Shown here: positions 1 through 9,172 of the stretch, piece by piece
Layout of the letters: each line of letters starts with the position of its first letter
Numbering within the stretch: position 1 is the first letter of the stretch
NCBI GenBank assembly: GCA_045532035.1
Contig: JAZSFD010000118.1
Span: 1 to 20,347 of the forward strand
Direction of reading: 5' to 3'
DNA from: UMGS1052 sp045532035
GTDB taxonomy: Bacteria; Bacillota; Clostridia; Oscillospirales; CAG-382
DNA length: 20,347 bases
The notes under the pieces: generated by a model
The model's database searches: none
What the model saw: only the letters and a program-made list of their open reading frames with translations
What the model was told of the DNA's origin: nothing
Translations under genes and position numbers: made by a program

Positions 1-1
1 G

Positions 2-289
2 GAAGCTGTGGTGAAGAACACTGTCGGCGCCGCGCCCGGGGATGAGGTTGTTCTTGAGTCTTCGTCAAAGCGTGTTCTTGGTATGGCGTTTGCTGTGTTT
101 GTTCTGCCGATAATCATTGCTTTTGCGGCATATGCTATCACCAATCCCTATTTTGAAATGTCAACGGTTTATATGATTTCGGGGGCTGCTTTTGCTCTTC
201 CGCTTGCGTTTCTGTGCTTTCTTCTCAACCGCTCGGTGAAAAAGAATCCGGGTATTGAAATTGTAAAAATAATTAAAAAGGAAATATAA
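2..289 (+). CDS. RseC/MucC (SoxR-reducing system)-like membrane protein, 5'-truncated
   Basis: The reading frame is open to the left window edge, so only the C-terminal ~95 residues are present; the GTG at 8 is probably an internal valine. What is visible fits the RseC/MucC family: a short segment with 'GAAPGDEVVLE', two transmembrane helices (about residues 25-45 and 54-72 counted from the GTG), then a basic cytoplasmic tail ending IKKEI. The family's N-terminal cysteine cluster would lie upstream of the window. RseC proteins act in the membrane with RnfABCDGE-type electron transport or envelope-stress control in proteobacteria; the role in Clostridia is poorly defined. It is followed 12 bp later by recJ and probably shares its transcript. 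Family assignment rests on overall pattern, not on a catalytic motif. Confidence 0.7.
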   Translation, partial: EAVVKNTVGAAPGDEVVLESSSKRVLGMAFAVFVLPIIIAFAAYAITNPYFEMSTVYMISGAAFALPLAFLCFLLNRSVKKNPGIEIVKIIKKEI

Positions 290-301
290 GTTTAGTTTTT
301 T

Positions 302-2398
302 ATGAATATCAGACTGAAAAATGAAAAAGAGTGGTCTTTGAAGGAGTTTGACAGCAATAAGGTCACGCGCTTATCGCGCGAGCTTGGAATATCTGAGTTT
401 ATCTCAAAGCTTCTTGTGATACGCGGATTTGATGAACCTGAGTTCGCCGCAGATTTTCTGTCGCCCTTTGACTATGCTTTCTGCGATCCGTTTTTGTTGC
501 AGGATATGGACAAGGCGGTAAAACGGATAAAGCTTGCTCTTGAAAAGGGTGAGCGCATTCTTATCTACGGTGACTATGATGTCGACGGAATTTCCGCGGT
601 GTCGGCCCTCTATCTTTATCTGCACTCAAAGGGAGCAAATGTTTGCTATTATATTCCCGAAAGGCTTTTTGAGGGCTATGGTCTCAACAACTCGGCAATC
701 GACAAATTTGCCGCCGCCGGAATTGACCTTATCATAACCGTCGATACGGGAATCACCGCCTTCCGCGAGACCGAATACATAAAAGAAAAAGGTATTGATG
801 TTATCATCACAGATCATCACGAATGCCCCGATATCCTGCCCGAAGCTGCCTGCGCCGTTATCAATCCCAAGCGGCATGACAGCACATATCCCTTTTCGGA
901 GCTTGCCGGTGTCGGCGTTGTGTTCAAGCTGATCTGTGCCATCGACGGAAATTCTGATCTTCCTGCTCTTTGCGAAAAGTATCTTGACATAGTATCCCTC
1001 GGCACTGTTGCCGATGTGATGCCCTTGTATGGCGAAAACCGCCGCATCGTTACTCACGGTCTTGCAGCACTGAATAAGGGAGAGCACATTGGTATCGGCG
1101 CACTTCTTGACTGTGCCATGCCCGACACGGGAGGGGGACAGAGAAGGATCACTGCCTCCACCATAGGCTTTGCCATTGCTCCGCGCCTTAATGCTGCAGG
1201 CAGAATAGGAAATGTCAAGCACGCCGCCGAGCTTCTTATAAGCGGGGACGCCGAAAGGGCTTCTGTTATCGCTCAGGAGCTTTGCGCACTCAACCGCGAA
1301 AGGCAGGCAATTGAAAACGAGATCCTTACACAGGCTATCGAAAAGCTTGAGGCGGAATTTGATTTTGAAAAAGACAGGGTGATCGTTCTCGGCGATGACA
1401 ATTGGCATCAGGGAGTCATTGGTATTGTTGCCTCACGCATCACCGAAAAATACGGACTTCCAAGTATTCTCGTCACCTTTTCGGGGGAGAACGGCAAAGG
1501 CTCTGCCCGAAGCATACGCGGATTTAACATCAACGATGCTCTGTGCGCCTGTGCCGACAGTCTCATAAAATTCGGCGGACATGATGTTGCCGCAGGTCTT
1601 TCGCTTGAAAAGTCAAAATTCGATGAGTTCAGAAATGCCATAAATGACTATGCCCGTGATATCATCACCGACGAGATGCGGGTTATTCAGGTGTCAGCCG
1701 ACTGCGAAATCGAAGCGGAGGAGATTGATCTTGACCATGCCGAACAGCTTTCGTTTCTTGAACCCTACGGAAACATGAATCCGGCGCCCGTCTTCATCCT
1801 TCGCGGTGCAAGGGTTGAAAGCATAACTCCCATCGGCATGAATAAGCATCTGAAGCTTACTCTTTCCAAGGACGGAAAAAGCATTACGGCGCTCTATTTC
1901 AATAAAACCCCCGAGGATTTCGGAATTCTGGAGGGTTACACCGTCGATGTGGCTTTCAACCTTGAAATCAATGAATTCCGCGGAACGCGCACTGTTCAGA
2001 TGAATGTCCGTGACATGAAGATCTCGGGAAGCACCGCCGATTTCATTAACCGCCAGGCAAAGGACTATCTCAGAGCCATCGCTACCTTTACCGTATCAAA
2101 AGACAACCTTCCCGATATGCAGGCGTTCAGATCTGCTTTCATCTATCTTCGCTCTGCCGCAAAGCAGGGGAACGAGCTTGATGTGGGCAAGGCGGCGGCT
2201 GACATATCCCATGAATTTTCTATCACGGTCACCCCTTGTATGCTTAACATCATGTTTGATGTTTTTGCCGAAATGGGGCTTGTGGAATTTGAACGCGCAA
2301 CCCTTAACGATATTGAATTTTCCCTTCCCGATGTGTCGGGTAAGGTTAATCTTGAAAGCTCGAAGCTTCTCACAAAGCTGAGAAATTCTTCATATTGA
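302..2398 (+). CDS. recJ: Single-stranded-DNA-specific exonuclease RecJ
   Basis: A 698-residue DHH-superfamily 5'-3' single-strand exonuclease used in RecF-pathway recombination and in mismatch and base-excision repair. DHH-domain motifs are all present: YGDYDVDG (residues 89-96), VDTG (147-150) and DHH (171-173), which ligate the catalytic divalent metals. The DHHA1 part shows GVIGIVASR (371-379), SARSIRGFNI (401-410) and GGHDVAAG (425-432). A RecJ-type OB region follows (~450-570), then a ~110-residue C-terminal extension with winged-helix-like character that many clostridial RecJ proteins carry. The ATG at 302 is the only sensible start; its nearest SD (AAAAGGAAA, 276-284) is unusually distant (~17 nt). 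rel follows after 18 bp. In Bacillus an apt gene sits between recJ and rel; none is present here. Confidence 0.97.
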   Translation: MNIRLKNEKEWSLKEFDSNKVTRLSRELGISEFISKLLVIRGFDEPEFAADFLSPFDYAFCDPFLLQDMDKAVKRIKLALEKGERILIYGDYDVDGISAVSALYLYLHSKGANVCYYIPERLFEGYGLNNSAIDKFAAAGIDLIITVDTGITAFRETEYIKEKGIDVIITDHHECPDILPEAACAVINPKRHDSTYPFSELAGVGVVFKLICAIDGNSDLPALCEKYLDIVSLGTVADVMPLYGENRRIVTHGLAALNKGEHIGIGALLDCAMPDTGGGQRRITASTIGFAIAPRLNAAGRIGNVKHAAELLISGDAERASVIAQELCALNRERQAIENEILTQAIEKLEAEFDFEKDRVIVLGDDNWHQGVIGIVASRITEKYGLPSILVTFSGENGKGSARSIRGFNINDALCACADSLIKFGGHDVAAGLSLEKSKFDEFRNAINDYARDIITDEMRVIQVSADCEIEAEEIDLDHAEQLSFLEPYGNMNPAPVFILRGARVESITPIGMNKHLKLTLSKDGKSITALYFNKTPEDFGILEGYTVDVAFNLEINEFRGTRTVQMNVRDMKISGSTADFINRQAKDYLRAIATFTVSKDNLPDMQAFRSAFIYLRSAAKQGNELDVGKAAADISHEFSITVTPCMLNIMFDVFAEMGLVEFERATLNDIEFSLPDVSGKVNLESSKLLTKLRNSSY

Positions 2399-2416
2399 AG
2401 CAAAACGGAGAAACTT

Positions 2417-4627
2417 ATGGATTATTATGCCGAACTATACGAATATCTTTGTTCAATAAGCACTCAATATAATTTTGAAAAAATAAAGAAAGCCTTTGAC
2501 TATGCCAATGAGATGCATGACGGCCAATTCAGAAAATCGGGAGAGGCATATATCTCTCATCCCGTTGCCGTCGCAAAGATCGTGGCGCAAATGGAACTCG
2601 ATACCGATTCGGTTTGTGCCGCACTTTTGCACGATACCCTTGAGGATTGCACAGACAAGACCGACAGCCCGACCATTAAGAAAATGTTCGGTGATGAGGT
2701 CTGCGAGCTTGTGCAGGGCCTCACAAAGCTTGTGGATATCTATTTCGAGGACAGGGAAGAGGAGAGCGTTGAAAACCTCCGAAAAATGTTCCTTGCCATG
2801 TCCAAGGATATCCGCGTCATCTTCATAAAGCTTGCCGACCGTCTTCACAATATGCGCACCCTTTCTGCTCAACCGGACGAAAAACAGCGTTCCATTGCGC
2901 TTGAAACGATGCATGTCTATGCACCGCTTGCTCACAGACTCGGTATCCAGAAGATCAAGGGTGAGCTTGAAAATCTTTCTCTGCGCTATCTTGATCCCAT
3001 CGGTTACGACGAGGTGAAGAATGACATAGATCACCGCTATGGTGAAAACCGCGATTTTCTTGAAAACGCCCAGAATCAGATCGCCGAAAAGCTGAATGCC
3101 GAAAAGATTCCCTATTCGATGAACGGCAGAGTCAAGTCGATATTCAGTATTTACAAGAAAATGTACAATCAGGGCAAGAGCTTTGATGAGATATATGATT
3201 TCTATGCCATCCGCATCATTGTGGACACCGAGCTTGAGTGTTATACTGTGCTCGGTCTTATCCACGAAATGTTCAATCTCATTCCCGGAAGATTCAAGGA
3301 CTATATCTCCACCCCGAAGCCCAATCTTTACCGCTCGCTTCATACCACCGTCATCGGTCGACACGGTATTCCCTTTGAGGTTCAGATCAGAACCTGGGAA
3401 ATGCACACTGTCGCCGAATACGGTGTTGCGGCTCACTGGAAATACAAGACAGGCGAGCAGGACAAGGAGAACCTTGCCGAAAAGCTTAAATGGATCAGAA
3501 CCCTTGTCGAGACCGAGCGCGGAGACGCCGACAATGACGAATTCCTAAAGCCTTTGAAGATCGATGTTTTTGAGGATGAGATATTTGTTTTCACTCCCAA
3601 GGGAGATGTCATAAGTCTTCAGAGCGGATCGACCACTATCGATTTTGCCTTTGCCATCCACACCGAGGTCGGCAACCGAATGACGGGTGCCAAGGTCAAC
3701 GGCATGATCGTTCCCATCGACACGGTGCTCCAGACGGGTCAGATCGTTGAGGTCATAACCTCCTCCTCTCCCAAGGGTCCCAGCAAGGACTGGTTGAAGA
3801 TTGTCCGCACCAGCGAAGCGAAAAACAAGATCCGTCAGTGGTACAAGAAGGAAAAGCGCGCCGAAAACATCGTCGAGGGTAAGGCAATGATCGAGCGTGA
3901 GCTCAAAGCCTTCGGAAAAAGCTACACCGACGCTCAGCGCGATGAGATCGTTTCAAATATTTCAAGCCGCATTGGCATGACAACAGTCGATGACTTCTAC
4001 AACAGCCTCGGTTACGGCGGAATGTCGATATCCAAGGTTCTGCCGCGCCTTCGCGATGAATTTGCACGCATCGTTTCTCCGATAACAGAGGAAAAGACCG
4101 ACGCTTCGCAGTTCACCGTGGATGCCGTCAAAAAGCCTTCGGGCAAGGCGAATCAGAGTGTTATTGTCGACGGAGTTGATAATCTTCAGATACGCTTTGC
4201 TAAATGCTGTAATCCGCTTCCCGGTGATAAGATTATTGGCTTTGTTACCCGCGGATTCGGTGTTTCGGTTCATAAGTGTGACTGTCCGAATGCCCTTTCG
4301 GGCACAGCAAACGACTCCGAAAAGGACAGGTGGATTCCTGTTCGTTGGTTAGAGTTTTCGATTGCAAAGAGCAACAGCGAATCGGGCTTTGAAACCATAC
4401 TTCAGATTTATGCCGACAATTCGCTTACGGTCATCGCTGAGCTTTCAAATCTTCTCAACGATATGAAGGTTCAGGTGAATGCCCTCAACACAAGGGTCAT
4501 CCAGGGCAAAAAGCAACAGATGATAACAGTCAATATAACCTGTAAAAACACGACTCATGTTTCGTCTATTCTTCAGCGCATCAGAAAGCTCAAGGATGTG
4601 GACGACGTGACCCGCGGTTTTTCATGA
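2417..4627 (+). CDS. rel: Bifunctional (p)ppGpp synthetase/hydrolase Rel
   Basis: A 736-residue long RSH enzyme that makes and degrades the alarmone (p)ppGpp. Domains in order: an HD hydrolase with H48, HDTLED (72-77) and LADRLHNMRTL (139-149), which look intact; a synthetase with the RFKD motif (292-295), KPNLYRSLHT (301-310) and EVQIRTWEMHTVAEYG (321-336); TGS (~388-448); a helical/zinc-finger region with AKCCNPLPGD (595-604) and HKCDCPN (619-625); and a C-terminal ACT domain (~658-730). RFKD is the RxKD charge type typical of bifunctional Rel, not the ExDD of synthetase-only RelA. The SD GGAG lies ~8 nt before the ATG. It is followed 15 bp later by dtd, the usual Firmicute neighbour. Uncharged tRNA on stalled ribosomes is the expected activator. 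Confidence 0.97.
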   Translation: MDYYAELYEYLCSISTQYNFEKIKKAFDYANEMHDGQFRKSGEAYISHPVAVAKIVAQMELDTDSVCAALLHDTLEDCTDKTDSPTIKKMFGDEVCELVQGLTKLVDIYFEDREEESVENLRKMFLAMSKDIRVIFIKLADRLHNMRTLSAQPDEKQRSIALETMHVYAPLAHRLGIQKIKGELENLSLRYLDPIGYDEVKNDIDHRYGENRDFLENAQNQIAEKLNAEKIPYSMNGRVKSIFSIYKKMYNQGKSFDEIYDFYAIRIIVDTELECYTVLGLIHEMFNLIPGRFKDYISTPKPNLYRSLHTTVIGRHGIPFEVQIRTWEMHTVAEYGVAAHWKYKTGEQDKENLAEKLKWIRTLVETERGDADNDEFLKPLKIDVFEDEIFVFTPKGDVISLQSGSTTIDFAFAIHTEVGNRMTGAKVNGMIVPIDTVLQTGQIVEVITSSSPKGPSKDWLKIVRTSEAKNKIRQWYKKEKRAENIVEGKAMIERELKAFGKSYTDAQRDEIVSNISSRIGMTTVDDFYNSLGYGGMSISKVLPRLRDEFARIVSPITEEKTDASQFTVDAVKKPSGKANQSVIVDGVDNLQIRFAKCCNPLPGDKIIGFVTRGFGVSVHKCDCPNALSGTANDSEKDRWIPVRWLEFSIAKSNSESGFETILQIYADNSLTVIAELSNLLNDMKVQVNALNTRVIQGKKQQMITVNITCKNTTHVSSILQRIRKLKDVDDVTRGFS

Positions 4628-4642
4628 TAAACGGAGTAAAAA

Positions 4643-5113
4643 ATGAAAGCAGTTATACAAAGAGTAACAAGCGCAAGCGTCACGATTGACGGAAAAGTTT
4701 CGGGAAGCATCGGAAACGGTTTTCTCATTCTTCTCGGTGTCTGCCAGGAGGATACCGAGAAGGAATGCAAGATGCTTTCCGACAAGATCGCAAAAATGCG
4801 CATTTTTACCGATGAAAACGATAAGATGAAGCTTTCTCTTCTTGATTTTCAGAACACTGACGAAAAGTTCGGGGTGCTTGTGGTATCCCAGTTTACCCTT
4901 TGCGCCAATGTGCGCCACGGAAACCGCCCCGATTTTTTCGGTGCAGCAAAGCCTGACAAGGCGATTCCTTTGTATGAGCAGTTCATGAAGAATCTTGAGG
5001 AGGATTACGGACTTCATGTCGAACACGGCGAGTTTGGCGCCGACATGAAGGTAAGCCTTGTCAACGACGGACCTGTCACCATAATCGTCGACACAGACGA
5101 ATTGAAAAAATGA
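4643..5113 (+). CDS. dtd: D-aminoacyl-tRNA deacylase
   Basis: A 156-residue DTD-family enzyme that hydrolyses D-amino acids (and glycine mis-attached to tRNA-Ala) from tRNA, a chiral proofreading step in the cytosol. Key motifs are SQFTL (82-86), which holds the catalytic-site threonine, and NDGPVT (141-146), carrying the Gly-cisPro pair that enforces chirality. RHGNRPDF (91-98) is also typical. Length is slightly above the usual ~145-150. An SD (ACGGAG) stands ~7 nt before the ATG. The stop codon overlaps the hemZ start (ATGA), so the two are probably translationally coupled. Confidence 0.96.
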   Translation: MKAVIQRVTSASVTIDGKVSGSIGNGFLILLGVCQEDTEKECKMLSDKIAKMRIFTDENDKMKLSLLDFQNTDEKFGVLVVSQFTLCANVRHGNRPDFFGAAKPDKAIPLYEQFMKNLEEDYGLHVEHGEFGADMKVSLVNDGPVTIIVDTDELKK

Positions 5114-6582
5114 AAATAGTTCTGTCTTCCGACGATAAGAGTGTTGCGGAGCATTATCTGCAATCGCTTGTGCTGCTTTATAAACCGCTTGAAAAGTTTG
5201 GCGAGGGTGACTGCGACAGTACGCTTTCTTTTCTGTTGAAAAAAGAAGACGGCTCATATTACGGACGCGCGTTTTTTGAATCGGACGGTATTGCGCACGA
5301 AAAAACACTCACCGAAGAAATATGCCTTTATGACGGGTCGAAAAATCCCGCAAAGTGCTTTGCGGGAAAGCTGTTTCTTTTACTGTTTTCGTCGGTGTTT
5401 GGGTATAAGCCCCCGTGGGGGATACTTACGGGTGTGCGTCCTGCGCGCTATGCCCTTGATTTTCTTCTTTCGGGCGAGTCGTCTGAAAGAACAAAGAATA
5501 TCCTTGTTCGTATGTATCATGTGGACGAGGACAAAGCGGAGCTTGCGGTACAGGTTGCCCTTTGCGACCTGAAAGTGCTTGAGGCTCAAAAGGCGAGGGA
5601 ATTCAGCCTTTATATCGGTATTCCTTTTTGCCCGTCGCGCTGTCGTTATTGCTCTTTCGTGTCATATGCGACCCCAAAGCTTCGATCACTCTTGCCCGAA
5701 TATCTCGAAATGCTGCTTTGCGAAACGCGAATGCTTTGCGACACCGCAAAAGACTTAGGACTTTCTCTTAAAAGCGTCTATGTGGGCGGAGGGACACCGT
5801 CGGTGCTTGATGAGGCGCAGATGGGCTTCTTTGTTCCAAAGCTTAGGGAATGCATCGGAGATGAAAATGTTGAGTTTACCTATGAGGCGGGACGTCCCGA
5901 CACCGTGACCGAAGAGAAACTGGCGATACTTTCAGACAATGGCGTGACGCGCCTTTCCATCAACACCCAGACAACAAATGACAAAATTCTTGAAAGCGTC
6001 GGCAGATGCCACACATTCGACGATTACAGGAGAGCTTTTTTGCTTGCAAAAGAAAAAGACTTTATGATAAACACCGACCTTATTGCAGGTCTTCCGGGGG
6101 AATCTGTCGAAAGCTTCTGCAAAAGCATCGATGATGTTGTAAATATGTCTCCCGATAACATAACGGTCCATTCTTTTTCCCTCAAAAGGTCTTCCGAATA
6201 CACTGTTTCGGGAAACACTTTTGAACCCGGAGAATCGCATATCGACCGAATGCTCTCATATTCGTCGGCAAAAATGAAAGAACTCGGCTATTTTCCATAT
6301 TATATGTATCGTCAGAAAAACACCGACGGCAATTTTGAAAATGTTGGCTACACAAAAGACGAAAAGAGCATGGCTCTTTATAATATATATATGATGGAAG
6401 GCTTTCATTCGGTACTCGCCGCAGGTGCAGGAGCATCAACAAAGCTTGTGTCTGCCGATCTTTCGACGGTGGGCAAAATTTATAATCCCAAATATCCTTA
6501 TGAATATTTGCGGGCAAAAGACGATATTCTTAAAAACAAGGAACAAATTCTTCTCTTTTACAAAGAGAAATATGATCAATAA
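5110..6582 (+). CDS. hemZ: Coproporphyrinogen III oxidase/dehydrogenase-like radical SAM protein HemZ
   Basis: A 490-residue radical-SAM protein of the HemZ branch of the HemN family. A ~165-residue N-terminal region contains the HemZ-type WGILTGVRPARYA (103-115), followed by the radical-SAM core with the [4Fe-4S] cysteines C174, C178 and C181 (IPFCPSRCRYCSF). Further core motifs are the glycine-rich YVGGGTPSVLD and INTDLIAGLPGE. HemZ is annotated as oxygen-independent coproporphyrinogen dehydrogenase, but activity of the branch is less well established than for HemN, and no other haem gene is present in this window. It starts in the ATGA overlap with dtd and has no good SD of its own, so translation likely depends on dtd. 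The downstream flippase starts 17 bp after its stop. Confidence 0.93.
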   Translation: MKIVLSSDDKSVAEHYLQSLVLLYKPLEKFGEGDCDSTLSFLLKKEDGSYYGRAFFESDGIAHEKTLTEEICLYDGSKNPAKCFAGKLFLLLFSSVFGYKPPWGILTGVRPARYALDFLLSGESSERTKNILVRMYHVDEDKAELAVQVALCDLKVLEAQKAREFSLYIGIPFCPSRCRYCSFVSYATPKLRSLLPEYLEMLLCETRMLCDTAKDLGLSLKSVYVGGGTPSVLDEAQMGFFVPKLRECIGDENVEFTYEAGRPDTVTEEKLAILSDNGVTRLSINTQTTNDKILESVGRCHTFDDYRRAFLLAKEKDFMINTDLIAGLPGESVESFCKSIDDVVNMSPDNITVHSFSLKRSSEYTVSGNTFEPGESHIDRMLSYSSAKMKELGYFPYYMYRQKNTDGNFENVGYTKDEKSMALYNIYMMEGFHSVLAAGAGASTKLVSADLSTVGKIYNPKYPYEYLRAKDDILKNKEQILLFYKEKYDQ

Positions 6583-6598
6583 AAGTAGGTGTATTTTT

Positions 6599-8251
6599 TT
6601 GGCAACACGCTCTTCGGGCAAAAAAGGTCAGACATTTATGTTTGGCGCGGTGATTTTGATGATATCAAATATACTTGTCAAGGTCATCGGGGCGATATTC
6701 AAAATTCCCCTTCAGAATCTTATCGGCGTTGAAGGAATGAAGTATTTTCAGGCGGCGTATGACATATATGTTGCTTTTTACATGATTTCAACCGCAGGTA
6801 TTCCGGTTGCAATCTCACGAATGATTGCAACCAGCAATGCAAAAGGAAACCATAAAGAGGTTGACAAGATATTCAAAATTGCATACTGGGTATTCTTTGT
6901 GGTAGGAGCAATAGGCACTGTATTAATGATTATTTTGTCGAAGAAATTTGCCTTGTCGGCAAAGCTTGACGGTGCTGAATATGCCATGATTGCAATCGCT
7001 CCGACTCTGTTCTTCATTTGTCTTTCCTCGGCATACAGAGGCTATTTCCAGGGGCTTCAGAACATGGTGCCCACAGCTGTCTCGCAGGTCATCGAATCTG
7101 TCGGAAAGCTTGGTGTCGGTCTTGTGTTCGGCTGGTATTGCCTTAATCGCGGCTATTCAATGCCTGTCGTCGCTGCATTCACCATCATCGGTGTTACTGT
7201 GGGTGTTATTGCGGCAACGGCATATATTGCGGTGTTCAAGAGAATGTTCGCCTCTGCCCGTGATGAGGCACAGTCTCCGTTGCTTGAGGTCAGAAGCACG
7301 AAAAGCCTGCTTTATGAGCTTGTCATAATTTCAATACCTATCTCGCTCGCATCTTCTATCATGGGACTTACAAATGTTGTCGATGTGTTTCTTGTCACAA
7401 GGCGGCTTCAGGAGGCAGGTTTTGATATTAAGTTTGCCGAAAACTGTTATGGTGCATATGCGATGCCAAAGTCGCTTTTCAATATGCCCACAACTCTCAT
7501 TTATCCCTTTGCCATAAGTGCGCTTCCTGCAATTTCAAAATATTGCAGTACCGGTGAAAAGGACAAAGCAGAAAAGCTCATGGAATCTACCTTCCGCATG
7601 GCATCAATTGTTGCGCTTCCGTGTGCTTTGGGAATGTCAGCAATGGCAAAGCCGATACTTTCATTTCTTTTTGATAAAGAACTGCTGACTGAAAATTCTC
7701 TTGTGACAAATCTTGATGTTGCCTCTCCTTGCCTTATGGTGCTCGGCATCTCTGTTTTCTTCCTCGGAATGATATCCGTAACAAACTCTGTGCTTCAGGC
7801 ATACGGCTTCCATAATCTTACCATCGTTTCGACTGTCGGCGGTATAATTGCGAAATTCATCGTTTCCTATATTCTTCTTGGTATTCCGTCTGTCGGACTT
7901 GCGGGTGCGGCGATCGGTACTGCGGCGTGCTATCTTGTGATAATGGTGCTCAATATTGTTTTTATCGCCATGAAGGTAAATTATTTCCCGAGCATCAGAA
8001 GAACCTTCCTTAAACCTCTCATCTCGGCTGTCATCTGTGTTATTCCGTGTGTTTTTGCATATGATCTTTTGACAGGCAAGGAAATTGTCAGTGCAAAGCT
8101 TGCAACTCTTATGGCGATCGCTGTTGCAGGCGGAGTGTATGTTATCATGCTTCTTGTGCTTCGCGGTATCTCACAGGAAGATATAAAAATGCTTCCGAAA
8201 TCTCAGAAGATAATTAAAATTCTCAGAAAGGCAAAGCTTTTGGGCGACTGA
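6599..8251 (+). CDS. SpoVB/MurJ-type polysaccharide (lipid-linked) flippase
   Basis: A polytopic membrane protein of the MOP exporter superfamily (PST/MviN branch), about 550 residues with roughly 14 hydrophobic helices. The N-terminus (FMFGAVILMISNILVKVIGA) and the AAYDIYVAFYMISTAGIPVA segment are hallmarks of the SpoVB/YabM/MurJ group, which flips lipid-linked cell-wall or spore-cortex precursors. I chose TTG at 6599: AGGTG (6586-6590) sits 8 nt upstream. An ATG at 6572 would overlap hemZ by 11 bp and has no good SD. The frame remains open further upstream, but that is hemZ territory. mazG follows at 1 bp. In Bacillus the equivalent gene, yabM, also precedes mazG (yabN), yabO, yabP, yabQ and divIC, which supports a role in envelope/cortex synthesis; the exact substrate is not deducible. 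Confidence 0.9.
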   Translation: MATRSSGKKGQTFMFGAVILMISNILVKVIGAIFKIPLQNLIGVEGMKYFQAAYDIYVAFYMISTAGIPVAISRMIATSNAKGNHKEVDKIFKIAYWVFFVVGAIGTVLMIILSKKFALSAKLDGAEYAMIAIAPTLFFICLSSAYRGYFQGLQNMVPTAVSQVIESVGKLGVGLVFGWYCLNRGYSMPVVAAFTIIGVTVGVIAATAYIAVFKRMFASARDEAQSPLLEVRSTKSLLYELVIISIPISLASSIMGLTNVVDVFLVTRRLQEAGFDIKFAENCYGAYAMPKSLFNMPTTLIYPFAISALPAISKYCSTGEKDKAEKLMESTFRMASIVALPCALGMSAMAKPILSFLFDKELLTENSLVTNLDVASPCLMVLGISVFFLGMISVTNSVLQAYGFHNLTIVSTVGGIIAKFIVSYILLGIPSVGLAGAAIGTAACYLVIMVLNIVFIAMKVNYFPSIRRTFLKPLISAVICVIPCVFAYDLLTGKEIVSAKLATLMAIAVAGGVYVIMLLVLRGISQEDIKMLPKSQKIIKILRKAKLLGD

Positions 8252-8252
8252 A

Positions 8253-9053
8253 ATGGACATCAAAACACTTATCGAAAAAGAAAACTATAAATTTGACGAT
8301 CTCTGCGCCATAATGGAGATTTTGCGCTCCGAAAACGGTTGTCCCTGGGACAGGGAGCAGGATCATAAGAGCATCAGAAACAATCTCCTTGAGGAAACCT
8401 ATGAAGCTGTCGAGGGCATTGATAAATCTGACAGTGAGATTCTGAAGGAGGAGCTGGGAGATGTGCTTTTGCAGGTGGTTTTCCATGCCCGTATTGCGCA
8501 GGAGGAAAAGGATTTTGACATCGACGACGTGGCAGACGGCGTATGCAAAAAGCTCATCTTGCGTCATCCTCATATTTTCGGCGATGTGAAGGCTGACACC
8601 TCCGAACAGGTTCTCAAGAACTGGGACGAAATAAAAAAGACCGAAAAGCATCAGAAATCGGCGGCTGACACCTTGCGTTCGGTATCAGTTGCAATGCCTG
8701 CTCTTATGCGCGCCGGCAAGCTTCAGTCCAAGGCGGCAAAGGTCGGCTTTACCTATCCCGATACAAGCGCTGCCCTTGCAAAGGTTGATGAGGAATATTC
8801 CGAGCTCAGAGAGGCTCTTTCGGGTGGCGACCCTTCAAAAATCGAGGAGGAATTCGGCGATCTTCTCTTTGCCGTTGCCAACGCTGCGCGCCTTGCGGGA
8901 GTGAACGCCGAGGAGGCTCTTTTCCGAACCAACGAAAAGTTCATAGATCGCTTTGACAGGACCGAAAAGGCGGCAAAAGAGCAGGGGAAAGAAATTTGTG
9001 AATTAAATGTAAACAAGCTTGAGGAATTTTGGAAAAAAGCCAAAAATTGCTGA
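8253..9053 (+). CDS. mazG: Nucleoside triphosphate pyrophosphohydrolase MazG
   Basis: A 266-residue protein with two tandem MazG domains. It hydrolyses NTPs/dNTPs to the monophosphate plus PPi, acting in house-cleaning and possibly lowering (p)ppGpp as described for E. coli MazG. Domain 1 has GCPWDREQDHKS (29-40), the helix pair LLEETYEAVE and EELGDVLLQVVFHA (66-79) with the ExxE...ExxD metal-binding pattern. Domain 2 (~175-240) repeats it as VDEEYSELREAL and EEEFGDLLFAVANAAR. The ATG lies 1 bp after the flippase stop with no clear SD, implying coupling. Bacillus YabN adds an N-terminal methyltransferase domain; here only the MazG part is present. No convincing terminator follows. Confidence 0.96.
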   Translation: MDIKTLIEKENYKFDDLCAIMEILRSENGCPWDREQDHKSIRNNLLEETYEAVEGIDKSDSEILKEELGDVLLQVVFHARIAQEEKDFDIDDVADGVCKKLILRHPHIFGDVKADTSEQVLKNWDEIKKTEKHQKSAADTLRSVSVAMPALMRAGKLQSKAAKVGFTYPDTSAALAKVDEEYSELREALSGGDPSKIEEEFGDLLFAVANAARLAGVNAEEALFRTNEKFIDRFDRTEKAAKEQGKEICELNVNKLEEFWKKAKNC

Positions 9054-9103
9054 AAACTTCGCCTTTTTTTGGTAGAAAAACACAGTTTTTTCCCGATTCA
9101 ATG

Positions 9104-9132
9104 TTGCAATTTTTGGTTTTTTTGTTTATAAT
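9104..9132 (+). promoter_or_regulatory. Sigma-A promoter of hup
   Basis: The -35 box TTGCAA (9104-9109) and a perfect -10 box TATAAT (9127-9132) are separated by exactly 17 bp in an AT-rich stretch, 41 bp upstream of the hup start. The predicted transcription start is near 9139. This makes hup independent of the long upstream gene string. Confidence 0.85.
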
Positions 9133-9172
9133 ATAAACATATCCAAATTAAATAACAAGGAGATAGAAACCT

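Noticed and set aside
626..1408. 260-codon minus-strand frame opposite recJ
   Set aside because: Shadow of recJ; no recognisable domain and no translation signal.
2453..3436. 327-codon open frame on the minus strand opposite rel
   Set aside because: It mirrors the third-position bias of rel, has no SD or family resemblance, and rel is a certain gene.
9054..9100. Terminator after mazG (CCAAAAA ... TTTTTGG)
   Set aside because: The potential stem is A/T-rich with an 18-nt loop and no T-run after it; too weak to call.
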